64,000 nt of DNA, from positions 992,001-1,056,000 of the forward strand of contig NZ_SMLM01000002.1 in assembly GCF_004682015.1 (NCBI RefSeq), read 5' to 3'. Positions 42,150 to 50,280 of the stretch are shown here, in pieces (within the stretch, counting starts at the first letter, position 1; each line of letters begins with the position of its first letter). The stretch comes from Ramlibacter henchirensis (lineage in GTDB: Bacteria > Pseudomonadota > Gammaproteobacteria > Burkholderiales > Burkholderiaceae_C). The notes under the pieces were generated by a model. It searched no databases and had not been told where the DNA came from. It saw only the letters and a list, made by a program, of their open reading frames with translations. The translations under genes and the position numbers were made by a program.

Positions 42150-42968
42150 TCACGCCGAAACGATCCAGCCTTCGAGCGGATCCAGCTCCTCCGGCAGGCC
42201 CCAGCTCGGTGGCCCAATCCGCGCGGCCCACGCGGCCTGCACCAGGCACAGCACCGCATCGAGCGAATCGCCGCTGGCGTCGTGCACCAGCGTGTCGCGC
42301 TGCGCGTTCGTCAGCTTCAGCCGCAGGTCCAGCCGCGTGCGGCCCGCTTCCAGCGCGGTGAGGATGTCCTTGCGCGCGATCAGGCGTTCGGGCGTGTGCT
42401 TGCTGCGTTCGTCGCTCTTGTAGCTGCGGCGCGCGATCAGCTCGCGGGCGAGCAGGCCCGGATACGCTTCGAGCGCGACCCGGTTGGGATCGCCCTCGTG
42501 GAGCCCCGGCATGTGCACGCCGGCGGCCAGCAGCAGCGGCACGGCCGCGTGCAGCATGTACGCCACCGGCGGATTGACCCACTTCATCGAGGGACTCGAG
42601 CCGGCCTGCCGGTCGAACCGGCGGTTGGCGAACTTGTTGCCGGCCGGCCGGGCCGCGCAGAAGGCGGCGAAGGTCTCGCGGATTTCGGCGCGCGTGAGTC
42701 CTGCGTAGTGCTGGATGCATTCGCGCCAGGAGACAGGCCAGCCCAGGTGCTCGACCAGCTCGCGCGGCAAGCCGAACGGGAAGTCGAAGCCCCCGATCCA
42801 CGGACCGGGCTGCGCGAGCCAGGCGGCGAAGGCCGGAAGGCTGTCGAGCGCCACCAGCCGGTCGAGCACCACGCGGCCGGCGTCCGCATGCCCCGTGGCC
42901 AGCACGATGGGCTTTCGGCGCGTCGGGCTGCTGGAGAAGTCGCAGCCGACGAGGGCCGCCTGGGTCAC
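42150..42968 (-). CDS. DUF429 protein (RNase H-like fold)
   Basis: A 272-residue soluble protein. The N-terminal ALVGCDFSSSPTRRKPIVLA carries the acidic residue of the RNase H-like first strand, and GGFDFPFGLPRELV the second. DSLDAVLCLVQAAWAA near the C terminus supplies another conserved Asp pair. DUF429 is classed with predicted nucleases but has no defined activity. The GTG at 42968 overlaps the thioesterase stop (GTGA). It is the last gene of the nine-gene minus-strand run. Confidence 0.78.
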   Translation of the reverse strand: MTQAALVGCDFSSSPTRRKPIVLATGHADAGRVVLDRLVALDSLPAFAAWLAQPGPWIGGFDFPFGLPRELVEHLGWPVSWRECIQHYAGLTRAEIRETFAAFCAARPAGNKFANRRFDRQAGSSPSMKWVNPPVAYMLHAAVPLLLAAGVHMPGLHEGDPNRVALEAYPGLLARELIARRSYKSDERSKHTPERLIARKDILTALEAGRTRLDLRLKLTNAQRDTLVHDASGDSLDAVLCLVQAAWAARIGPPSWGLPEELDPLEGWIVSA

Positions 42969-43396
42969 GCGGGAGTGCCGCCGAGCGCGGCGCGCAGCTC
43001 GTCGGGAACGGGCGTGCTCCTCAGCGTGGTGCCAGGGCCCGCTTCGTAGCGCGCCCACACGCGGGCTTCCATTCCGCGGGCCAGCACCCTGTCCTCGCCA
43101 AGCAGGAAGAACTCGTGCCGGAGCGCGAACGAACTGCGGCCGATGCGCTCGAGCGTGGACCGCACCTCGATCTCGTCGCCGAACCGCGGGGAAGCGACGA
43201 AGGCGCACTGCGAGTCCAGCAGCGGAATGCTCAGGTGCTCTTCGCGCATGCGCGTGCCGGGCCAGCCGCACTCGGCCAGCAGCGACCAGGTGGCCGCGTC
43301 CATCCAGCGGTAGTAGGTGGGATAGAAGATGATGCCGGCCGGGTCGCAGTCGCCCCAGCTGAGCGAGCGGCGCAGGCGGAAGGTGACGGCTGCCAT
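42965..43396 (-). CDS. Acyl-CoA thioesterase, 4-hydroxybenzoyl-CoA thioesterase-like hot-dog protein
   Basis: A 143-residue hot-dog-fold protein. The catalytic motif GDCDPAGIIFYPTYYRWMD (Asp at about residue 18) is the 4HBT pattern. DSQCAFVASPRFGDEIEVRS fits the central strand. Relatives hydrolyse aromatic or short acyl-CoA thioesters; the substrate is unknown. It follows the BLUF gene by 18 bases and overlaps the DUF429 start by 4 bases. Confidence 0.85.
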   Translation of the reverse strand: MAAVTFRLRRSLSWGDCDPAGIIFYPTYYRWMDAATWSLLAECGWPGTRMREEHLSIPLLDSQCAFVASPRFGDEIEVRSTLERIGRSSFALRHEFFLLGEDRVLARGMEARVWARYEAGPGTTLRSTPVPDELRAALGGTPA

Positions 43397-43414
43397 CGCA
43401 GTCCCGGCGCTTCG

Positions 43415-43837
43415 TCAGACGCGGCCGCAGATGGCGGCGGTGGCCATCAGGTCCTCCAGCAGCGCGAGCGACACCTTGCCCGAGACGGCATAGGGATCGA
43501 GCTCGGGCTTCTCGGAGTACTTGAGCAGGATCGAGTGGTTGAGCTTGTTGAGGTTGACCTGGCCCATGGTCCAGCCGCCGAAGCGCCTCTCCAGGATCTC
43601 CTCGTAGTGGAGCAGCGCCACGTCCTTGTGGCGGTCGTCCTTCTGGATGTGGCCGAACAGGTCCGACACCTGCATGCGCCCGCCCTCGATGGCCTGCAGG
43701 AAGATGCCGCCGCCGTAGCAGAGGATGCCCGTGATGCCGCTGACCGGGTTGTGCTGGCGCGCCTGCGCCAGGATGGATTCGATCGCGGCGGGCGAGGTGT
43801 CGACCGCGCGGCTGCAATACAGAAGTCGAACAAGCAT
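43415..43837 (-). CDS. BLUF-domain blue-light sensor
   Basis: A 140-residue protein consisting of one BLUF domain and a short helical tail. BLUF domains bind FAD and sense blue light. Key residues are visible: Tyr7 in VRLLYCSRA, Asn30 in QARQHNPVSGITGIL, and Gln48 in GGIFLQAIEGG. No output domain is present, so signalling must go through a partner protein. The start codon at 43837 is one base after the folE stop, so expression with folE is nearly certain. Confidence 0.92.
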   Translation of the reverse strand: MLVRLLYCSRAVDTSPAAIESILAQARQHNPVSGITGILCYGGGIFLQAIEGGRMQVSDLFGHIQKDDRHKDVALLHYEEILERRFGGWTMGQVNLNKLNHSILLKYSEKPELDPYAVSGKVSLALLEDLMATAAICGRV

Positions 43838-43838
43838 C

Positions 43839-44573
43839 TCAGTTACCGTTGCGCTTGGGGATCAGCGCGAGGAATTCGCGGCGCAGCGCCGCATCCTTCA
43901 GGAACACGCCGCGCATGACGGAGTTGATCATCTTGCTGTCCATGTCCTTCACGCCGCGCCACGCCATGCAGTAGTGGCTGGCCTCCATCACGATCGCAAG
44001 GCCGTCGGGCTGGGTCTTGTCCATGATCAGGTCGGCCAGCTGCACCACCGCCTCTTCCTGGATCTGCGGGCGGCCCATCACCCATTCGGCCAGCCGCGCG
44101 TACTTGGACAGGCCGATGACGTTGGTGTGCTCGTTGGGCATCACGCCGATCCAGACCTTGCCGATCACGGGGCAGAAGTGGTGGCTGCAGGCGGAGCGCA
44201 CGGTGATCGGGCCGACGATCATCAGCTCGTTCAGGTGCTCGGCGTTCGGGAACTCGGTGATGCTGGGTGGGCGCGTGTAGCGGCCCCTGAACACCTCGTT
44301 CAGGTACATCTTGGCCACGCGGCGCGCGGTGTCACCGGTGTTGTGGTCGCTGGCCGTGTCGATCACCAGGCTGTCCAGCACGCCCTGCATCCTGGACTCG
44401 ACCTCCTCGAGCAGCGCCTCGAGCTCGCCGGGCTCGATGAACTCGGCGATGTTGTCGTTGGAATGGAAGCGCTTGCGCGCCGCGAGGAGGCGCTCGCGGA
44501 TCCTGACCGACACGGGCGTGCCTTCGTCGGCGGCAGGCTGGAGCTGCTGGGTCGGATCTGCTTTCATGAGCAT
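43839..44573 (-). CDS. folE: GTP cyclohydrolase I
   Basis: A 244-residue enzyme that converts GTP to 7,8-dihydroneopterin triphosphate, the first step of folate/pterin synthesis. The catalytic and zinc residues are in VRSACSHHFCPVIGKVWIGV, with EHTNVIGLSKYARLAEWVMG and GLAIVMEASHYCMAWRGVKD. The start at 44573 or the ATG two codons on (44567) are both plausible; the N-terminal 40 residues precede the conserved domain. It sits 24 bases after the DNA ligase gene and one base before the BLUF gene. The next pathway enzyme, NudB, heads the same run. Confidence 0.96.
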   Translation of the reverse strand: MLMKADPTQQLQPAADEGTPVSVRIRERLLAARKRFHSNDNIAEFIEPGELEALLEEVESRMQGVLDSLVIDTASDHNTGDTARRVAKMYLNEVFRGRYTRPPSITEFPNAEHLNELMIVGPITVRSACSHHFCPVIGKVWIGVMPNEHTNVIGLSKYARLAEWVMGRPQIQEEAVVQLADLIMDKTQPDGLAIVMEASHYCMAWRGVKDMDSKMINSVMRGVFLKDAALRREFLALIPKRNGN

Positions 44574-44597
44574 CGGGATGGTAGCAAGGTTGGCCGC

Positions 44598-46313
44598 TCA
44601 GCGCCCGGCGCCCAGCAGGGCCTCCAGCTGCTGCAGCGTGTCGGCCTCATGCAGCGGCTTGTCGTGCCGGATGCGCAGCATGCGCGGGAAGCGCACGGCG
44701 ATGCCGCTCTTGTGCCGGCTGCTGCGGTTGATGCCCTCGAAGCCCAGCTCGAACACGAGCGTGGGCCGGACGCTGCGCACCGGACCGAACTTCTCCAGGG
44801 TGGTGCGGCGGATGATGGCATCGACCTGCCGGAACTCCTCGTCGGTGAGGCCCGAGTAGGCCTTGGCGAAGGCCACCAGCTGCAGCGCGCCGGGCTGCGG
44901 CGGCTCCTTGCGCGCGATGGCCTCCAGCACCGCGTCGGCCTCGGCCTTGTCGGCGGGCGGGCGGCTCCACACCGCGAAGGTGTAGTCGGTGTAGACCGAC
45001 GCGCGGCGTCCGTGGCCTGCCTGGGCGTAGACCAGCACGCAGTCCACGCTCATCGGGTCGATCTTCCACTTCCACCACAGGCCGTCGGCCTTGGTGCGCC
45101 CGGTGCCGTAGGCCGCGTCCAGGCGTTTGAGCATGAAGCCTTCCACGCCGAGTTCGCGCGAGCGGGCACGTTGTTGCGCAAACGCCAGCCAGGACGCGGC
45201 GGACTCGATGGGCGACAGCTTCATGCGCGATCCGGCCAGCAGCGCTTCGAGGCGCGCACGCCGCTCGCGCTGCGGCAGCTCGCGGATGTCGAGGCCGCCC
45301 TGCTCGAGCAGGTCGTAGGCCATGAACGTGACGGGCGCTTCGGCGAGCACCTTCTTCGTCAGCGTCTTGCGGCCGATGCGCTGCTGCAGGAGCGCGAACG
45401 GCGCCGGCCGGCCGAAGCCTCCCTCTTCTTCCTTCCACACCATGATCTCGCCGTCGAGCACCGTGCCATCGGGCAGCGACTGCGCCAGCGCGACGATCTC
45501 CGGGAAGCGCTCGGTGACCAGCTCCTCGCCGCGCGACCAGACCCAGATCCTTCCCGAGCGCTTGACGATCTGCCCGCGGATGCCGTCGTACTTCCACTCG
45601 ACCTGCCAGTCGCTCACCGGCCCGAGCCGCGCGGTGAACACCTCGGCCGGCCCGTCCAGCTGGTGCGCGAGGAAGAACGGATAGGGCTGGCCCTCGTCGA
45701 CGCGTTCGTGCACGCCCTCCTCCGCCTGCGCAACGAGCGCCGCGAAGCGCTCGGCCGAGGGCATCACCTTGCCGTCGGTGTAGCCCATCATGCGCTGGGC
45801 CACGCGCTTGGCATCGATCCCCGCGTGCGCCGCCAGCGCGCGCTGCACCAGCAGCTTGCTGACGCCCACGCGAAAGCCTCCGCCCACCAGCTTGGTGAGC
45901 AGGAAACGGCCCATGTCGTCCAGCTCGCGCCACCAGATGCGCACGCGCTGCGCGATCTCGTCGGGCGGCAGTCCTCGCAAGGGAAGAAGGCGCTCCTCCA
46001 CCCACACGGCCAGCCCGACGTCCGACGTCTCGGCTGCCTGCGGCAGCACATGCGCGATGGTCTCGGCCAGGTCGCCCACGGCCTGGTAGCACTCGTCGAA
46101 CAGCCAGGGCTCGATGCCGGCCTCCTCGCACGCGAGCTGCGCGAGGATGCCCATGTTCATCACCTGGCGCGGCTTGCCACCCGCGAGGAAGTAGACGGCC
46201 CACGCCGCGTCCGCCGGCGTCGCGGCCGCGAAGTAGCGCTGGAGCGCATCCACCTTGGCGTTGGTGGAGGTGGTGGCGTCGAGTTCGGCGAAGAGCTGGG
46301 AGAACTGCTTCAC
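44598..46313 (-). CDS. ATP-dependent DNA ligase (repair-associated)
   Basis: A 571-residue ligase. The N-terminal helical DNA-binding domain is about 1-200. The nucleotidyltransferase domain has motif I EWKYDGIRGQ with adenylated Lys241, then LDGEIMVWKEE (III), EGFMLKRLDAAYGTG (IV) and WWKWKIDP (V). The OB-fold is C-terminal. It differs from the essential NAD-dependent LigA and belongs to the group encoded with an exonuclease and a DEXH helicase. The GTG at 46313 overlaps the exonuclease stop by 4 bases. Confidence 0.93.
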   Translation of the reverse strand: MKQFSQLFAELDATTSTNAKVDALQRYFAAATPADAAWAVYFLAGGKPRQVMNMGILAQLACEEAGIEPWLFDECYQAVGDLAETIAHVLPQAAETSDVGLAVWVEERLLPLRGLPPDEIAQRVRIWWRELDDMGRFLLTKLVGGGFRVGVSKLLVQRALAAHAGIDAKRVAQRMMGYTDGKVMPSAERFAALVAQAEEGVHERVDEGQPYPFFLAHQLDGPAEVFTARLGPVSDWQVEWKYDGIRGQIVKRSGRIWVWSRGEELVTERFPEIVALAQSLPDGTVLDGEIMVWKEEEGGFGRPAPFALLQQRIGRKTLTKKVLAEAPVTFMAYDLLEQGGLDIRELPQRERRARLEALLAGSRMKLSPIESAASWLAFAQQRARSRELGVEGFMLKRLDAAYGTGRTKADGLWWKWKIDPMSVDCVLVYAQAGHGRRASVYTDYTFAVWSRPPADKAEADAVLEAIARKEPPQPGALQLVAFAKAYSGLTDEEFRQVDAIIRRTTLEKFGPVRSVRPTLVFELGFEGINRSSRHKSGIAVRFPRMLRIRHDKPLHEADTLQQLEALLGAGR

Positions 46314-47347
46314 GTGCCCTCGCCGGCCGGCTCCTGCGCCGACTGGTCCGCTTCCACCACGTCGTCGCCGTACTCGGTGTCGAAACCCTCGGCCTCCAGC
46401 CCCTGCTCCTGCAGGTAGCGCACCATCACCGGCACGCTGCCGTGCGTCACGATGACGCGCTGCGCGCCGGTGGCGCCGATCGCGCGCAGCAGGCCGGGCC
46501 AGTCGGCGTGGTCGGACAGCACGAAGCCGCGGTCGTAGCCGCCGCGCCGGCGGGCGCCGCGCAGTCGCATCCAGCCGCTGGCGAAAGCCGTGCTGCTCTC
46601 GCCGAAGCGGCGCAGCCAGGTGCTGGCGACGGCGCTGGGCGGGCACAGCACGAGGGCGCGGCGCAGTTCGGCGCGGTCCTTCACCTCGGTGACCATGCGC
46701 GTGTCGGGCAATGCCACGCCGGCCGCGCGATAGGCATCGTTCAGCGGACGCACCGCGCCGTGCACGATGATCGGCCCGATGGTCGGGTCGACTCCGCTCA
46801 GGATGCGCTGCGCCTTGCCGAAGCTGTAGCAGGCCAGCACGCTCGCGCGGCCCGCCAGCACATTGCGGGACCACCAGCCGTTGATCTGCGCGAACAGCTC
46901 GTGGTCGGCGCACCAGCGGTAGATCGGCAGCCCGAAGGTCGATTCGGTGATGAACACGTCGCAGCGCACCGGCTCGAAAGGGTCGCAGGTGCGGTCCGGC
47001 GCCACCTTGTAGTCGCCGCTGGCCACCCACACCTGGCCGCCGTGCTCCAGCCGCACCTGGGCCGAGCCGAGCACGTGGCCCGCCGGGTGCAGCGACACGC
47101 GCACGCCGTGGTGCGTGATCGCCTCGCCGTACGGCAGCGTCTGAAGTTCGATCTCGCCGAGCCGCGCACGCAGCACGCCTTCGGCGGGCGCGGCCGCGAG
47201 GTAGTGGCCGTTGCCCATCCGCGCATGGTCCGCGTGCGCATGGGTGATGACGGCGCGCGGAACCGGCCGCCATGGGTCGATGTAGAAGTCGCCCGGCGGG
47301 CAGTAGAGGCCTTCCGGGCGCTGCACGACCAGGTCCTGCGGCTTCAC
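46310..47347 (-). CDS. Ligase-associated DNA exonuclease (metallo-beta-lactamase fold)
   Basis: A 345-residue nuclease of the SNM1/CPSF-like beta-lactamase superfamily. The metal motif HAHADH is at 36-41 (VITHAHADHARMG). LHPAGHVLGSAQVRLE and VASGDYKV match the beta-CASP-associated core, and FVLSDHADW and VIVTHGSV supply further ligands. Family members process DNA ends for the adjacent ligase. The GTG at 47347 overlaps the clsB stop and the gene overlaps the ligase start by 4 bases. Confidence 0.9.
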   Translation of the reverse strand: MKPQDLVVQRPEGLYCPPGDFYIDPWRPVPRAVITHAHADHARMGNGHYLAAAPAEGVLRARLGEIELQTLPYGEAITHHGVRVSLHPAGHVLGSAQVRLEHGGQVWVASGDYKVAPDRTCDPFEPVRCDVFITESTFGLPIYRWCADHELFAQINGWWSRNVLAGRASVLACYSFGKAQRILSGVDPTIGPIIVHGAVRPLNDAYRAAGVALPDTRMVTEVKDRAELRRALVLCPPSAVASTWLRRFGESSTAFASGWMRLRGARRRGGYDRGFVLSDHADWPGLLRAIGATGAQRVIVTHGSVPVMVRYLQEQGLEAEGFDTEYGDDVVEADQSAQEPAGEGT

Positions 47348-48561
47348 CAGTACGTCCTCTTGCCTTCGATGGTGAGCGCCAGGCGCATCACGACCTGGGC
47401 GATCCGCTCCAGGAGCCGCTGCCGCAGCGGCCGCTGCGCGTACTGCTCCGCCTCCATCGGCTCGCCTTCCTGCGCGACCGCATGCAGCAGCCGCGCGCGC
47501 AGCGCCTGCGCAAATCCGGCATCCTCGATCACCAGGTTGGCCTCTCGCGCCAGCAGCAGGCTGAGCGGGTCGATGTTGGAGGAACCGACAGTCGCCCAGC
47601 GCCCGTCGATCACGGCGACCTTGGCATGCAGGAAGCTGGGCGAGTACTCGTGGATGTCGACGCCTGCACGCAGCAGCGCGCCGTAGATCGGTCGCGCCGC
47701 GTAGTACTGCATGAAGTATTCGTAGCGGCCCTGGAGCAGCAGCACCACGCGCACCCCACGTCGCGCGGCATTGATGAGTGCTTCCCGCATCTTGCGTCCG
47801 GGCACGAAGTAGGCGTTGGCGATGATGACCTCGGATCGCGCGCGGCCGATGGCGCGCCGATAAGCACGCTCGATGTTCGTCCGGTGCCGGAAGTTGTCGC
47901 GCAGCACCAGCGCCGCACGGCTGCCCTGCCGCGCCGTCGGGGCGGCCCGGGGGAGAGGTTCGGCGGGTCGCGAGGCGCGCAGGGAGGTCAGCGCGCCGCT
48001 CAGCCCGCCGCGCCGCAATGCCTCGAAGGCGCGCATGCGCTGCCACAGGCGCAGCATGGCCGCGCGGACCTGCGCCACCAGCGGACCCGTGACCTGCACG
48101 GCGAAGTCCAGCCGCGGCGCCGGCAGCGGGCCGTGGTTGGGATCGTGCAGGTCGTCCAGGATGTTGATGCCGCCGCAGAAGGCCACGCGCTCGTCGACCA
48201 CGCACAGCTTGCGGTGCAGGCGACGCCAGCTCGACGGCGTGAGCACGCCGAAGCGCCCGACCGGCGCGAACACCCGCCAGTCGACGCCCGCCTCCAGCAG
48301 CCGCTCTCGCCAGGCCGCCGGCATGGGTCCGCTGCCGAAACCGTCGACCACCACGCGAACGCTCACGCCGCGCCGCGCGGCGCGCTCCAGCGCCCACACC
48401 ACTTCGGCGCTCGCCGCCGTGAAGTCCAGGATGTAGGTCTCCAGCCAGACTTCCTGGCGCGCGGCATCGATGGCCGTGACCAGCGCCGGGAAGTACTCCG
48501 CGCTGCCCTCCAGCAGTTGCAGCGAATGGCCGGCGCGCAGGGGCGGGATGCGGTGCGGCAT
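47344..48561 (-). CDS. clsB: Cardiolipin synthase B-type phospholipase D protein
   Basis: A 405-residue PLD-superfamily protein with two HKD motifs. The first is HRKLCVVDERVAFCGG (His116, Lys118, Asp123), the second HAKVAVIDGRWATVGSSN (His312, Lys314, Asp319). Both are complete, so it is likely an active phosphatidyltransferase making cardiolipin from phosphatidylglycerol. There is no signal peptide; membrane attachment is probably peripheral. The EEP gene ends 12 bases upstream and the exonuclease start overlaps its stop. Confidence 0.9.
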   Translation of the reverse strand: MPHRIPPLRAGHSLQLLEGSAEYFPALVTAIDAARQEVWLETYILDFTAASAEVVWALERAARRGVSVRVVVDGFGSGPMPAAWRERLLEAGVDWRVFAPVGRFGVLTPSSWRRLHRKLCVVDERVAFCGGINILDDLHDPNHGPLPAPRLDFAVQVTGPLVAQVRAAMLRLWQRMRAFEALRRGGLSGALTSLRASRPAEPLPRAAPTARQGSRAALVLRDNFRHRTNIERAYRRAIGRARSEVIIANAYFVPGRKMREALINAARRGVRVVLLLQGRYEYFMQYYAARPIYGALLRAGVDIHEYSPSFLHAKVAVIDGRWATVGSSNIDPLSLLLAREANLVIEDAGFAQALRARLLHAVAQEGEPMEAEQYAQRPLRQRLLERIAQVVMRLALTIEGKRTYW

Positions 48562-48573
48562 GGCGGCGTCTCT

Positions 48574-49302
48574 CTACATCGAGAAGGTCGCGATCAGCGG
48601 CAGGTGGTCCGACATCTGCCCCCACGCACGCCCGCGCGGGATCTCCAGTCCCTGCGGCCGGAGTCCGCGCGCATAGACGTAGTCGAGCTGGGTGAGCGGC
48701 AGCCGCGACGGATAGGTGCGCGCCTTGTCGCCCTGGAAGTCGCGCAGGCCGATGTCGTTCATGGCGGGCCGCAGCCGCCCGCCCCAGTCGTTGAGATCGC
48801 CGGCCACGATCAGCGGCGCGCGGCGAGGGATCTCCCGGTCGACGTAGCGGCCCAGCTGCTCGATCTGCCGCAGGCGGCTGGACGCGATCAGCCCGAGGTG
48901 CAGCACGATGACGTGCACCACGTGCCGCGCGACGCGCACCTGCACGTGCAGCAGGCCGCGCTGCTCGAAGCGGTGGTCCGACATGTCCTCGTGCCCGTGC
49001 GACACGACCGGCCAGCGCGACAGCAACGCGTTGCCGTGCTCGCCGTGCCGTGTCGTCGCATTGGTCTGGTACACGGCGGCATAGCCTTCCGGACACAGGA
49101 ATTCGGCTTGCGGCAGCTCGGGCCAGCGGCTGAAGTAGCGCTCCTCGCGGCGATGGAGCTTGCGCACTTCCTGCAGGCAGACGATGTCGGCATCGAGCTG
49201 TTCGACCGCATGGCCGAGGTTGTGGATCTCCAGCCGCCGCGCCGGACCGAACCCCTGGACGCCCTTGTGGATGTTGTACGTGGCGACGCGCAACAACGTC
49301 AT
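48574..49302 (-). CDS. Endonuclease/exonuclease/phosphatase (EEP) family protein
   Basis: A 242-residue EEP-fold hydrolase. Catalytic blocks: LRVATYNIHKGVQGF, CLQEVRKLHRR, the IVAGDLNDWGG metal/catalytic Asp-Asn pair, and the C-terminal WGQMSDHLPLIATF. Members include DNA-repair endonucleases and lipid phosphatases. The position next to clsB is conserved in related bacteria and allows either reading. The start at 49302 overlaps the nudB stop (ATGA). Confidence 0.88.
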   Translation of the reverse strand: MTLLRVATYNIHKGVQGFGPARRLEIHNLGHAVEQLDADIVCLQEVRKLHRREERYFSRWPELPQAEFLCPEGYAAVYQTNATTRHGEHGNALLSRWPVVSHGHEDMSDHRFEQRGLLHVQVRVARHVVHVIVLHLGLIASSRLRQIEQLGRYVDREIPRRAPLIVAGDLNDWGGRLRPAMNDIGLRDFQGDKARTYPSRLPLTQLDYVYARGLRPQGLEIPRGRAWGQMSDHLPLIATFSM

Positions 49303-49748
49303 TTCGCAAATTGTGGCAGCAGCAGGATGGCCTCGGCGTTGCTGGGCGAGAAGCAGTGGTCGGCGGCGGTGCGCCAGGGCAGCCACATGAAGCCGGTGTG
49401 CTCGCGCGGGTTGAGCCTGACGTCGGTGCCTTCCGGGACCCGAAGGCCGAACACGTGTTCGGTGTTGTGGGTCACGCCGTCGGCATAGCGGTGGCGCCAG
49501 CGCGGGTAGATCTCGTAGACGTTCTCGAGGCCCCAGTCGGTGAGGACGCCCTTGCGTGCATCGATGCCGGTCTCCTCGAACACTTCGCGGACGGCGGTTT
49601 CCTCGAACGGCTCGTCCTCGCGGTCCTTGGCGCCGGTGACCGACTGCCAGAAGTTGGGCGCGTCGGCCCTGTTGATGAGCAGGACGTCGAGGGCGGGGGT
49701 GTGGATCACCACCAGGACGGACTGGGGGATCTTGAACGGCTTGGGCAC
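49299..49748 (-). CDS. nudB: Dihydroneopterin triphosphate diphosphatase
   Basis: A 149-residue Nudix hydrolase that removes pyrophosphate from dihydroneopterin triphosphate, the step after FolE in folate synthesis. The N terminus PKPFKIPQSVLVVIHTPALD is typical. The Nudix box is GAKDREDEPFEETAVREVFE followed by ETGID; it has one residue more than the textbook spacing between Gly and the first Glu. The start is the GTG at 49748. Longer in-frame versions run into a palindromic repeat (49799-49881) and were rejected. It overlaps the EEP start by 4 bases and is the first gene of the nine-gene run. Confidence 0.9.
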   Translation of the reverse strand: MPKPFKIPQSVLVVIHTPALDVLLINRADAPNFWQSVTGAKDREDEPFEETAVREVFEETGIDARKGVLTDWGLENVYEIYPRWRHRYADGVTHNTEHVFGLRVPEGTDVRLNPREHTGFMWLPWRTAADHCFSPSNAEAILLLPQFAK

Positions 49749-49798
49749 GCGGACATTCTGCCCACCTGCGGCTCTTCGGAGGGACGAGCCCAAACCCG

Positions 49799-49881
49799 TC
49801 ATTCCGCGGAGGCGGGAATCCAGTGCGTCCGCTTTCACGGCCTGGTCGGGAAGCACTGGATCCCCGCCTTCGCGGGAGTGG
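49799..49881. repeat. Inverted repeat of the GTCATTCCGCGGAGGCGGGAA type
   Basis: Two arms of about 30 bases, 49799-49829 (CGTCATTCCGCGGAGGCGGG then AATCCAGTGCG) and 49852-49881, are inverse complements with a few mismatches. Each has an internal small palindrome (CCCGCCTTCGCGGG in the right arm). The design matches a widespread proteobacterial intergenic repeat. It lies about 50 bases upstream of nudB and could shape its leader. Confidence 0.85.
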
Positions 49882-49925
49882 AGCGATCGGTTTTCGCGTC
49901 GATGAAGCACAGTGTTCCCACGCGG

Positions 49926-50193
49926 CAGGCGGTGCCTGGACCGGGCGATTTCCGGGACGAGCGGGGCCGCAGCGGCCCGGCCGACGCGAGCCCTCGCGCA
50001 TGCGAGGGCGGAGTCCGTTTCAACTTCTGACTCGCGGGAGGTGTCTGAACAGAGAGAGCGGCCTTCAGGCCGCTCTCTCTGTGAGTTCTACCGCGGGAGG
50101 CCGGGCCGCGTTGAAGGCCACGCGCGTCCGCGTGCGAGCCCCAGGCGAGCACGCCGGACCGGCACAGCATGAGCCCGGGCCAGGCACCGCCTG
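49926..50193. repeat. Composite palindromic island with a perfect central hairpin
   Basis: The ends are inverted repeats: CAGGCGGTGCCTGGACCGGG at 49926-49945 and its near-complement at 50174-50193. Near the middle, ACAGAGAGAGCGGCC (50049-50063) and GGCCGCTCTCTCTGT (50068-50082) form a perfect 15-base stem with a TTCA loop. CGCGGGAGG occurs as a direct repeat on both sides of this stem (50034 and 50092). No convincing reading frame is present, and neither strand has a T-tract after the hairpin. Confidence 0.7.
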
Positions 50194-50247
50194 ACGCGAG
50201 GGCGCAAGGCCAAATGAGCTTCGAGCCACCGCAAGCGCCGGTGCGTG

Positions 50248-50280
50248 CCCTCACCCCAGCCCTCTCCCGGGGGGAGAGGG
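50248..50280. repeat. CCCTCACCCC-type repeat downstream of aspS
   Basis: CCCTCACCCCAGCCCTCTCC followed by CGGGGGGAGAGGG, a third copy of the element found in the DUF3306 gene and in metG. It starts 12 bases beyond the aspS stop. The 543 bases from 49749 to 50291 contain only this and the two palindromic elements listed beside it. Confidence 0.85.

Noticed and set aside
49912..50172. Open frames of 80-170 codons in the aspS-nudB gap
   Set aside because: They read through palindromic repeats, are Arg-rich, lack ribosome-binding sites and match no family.
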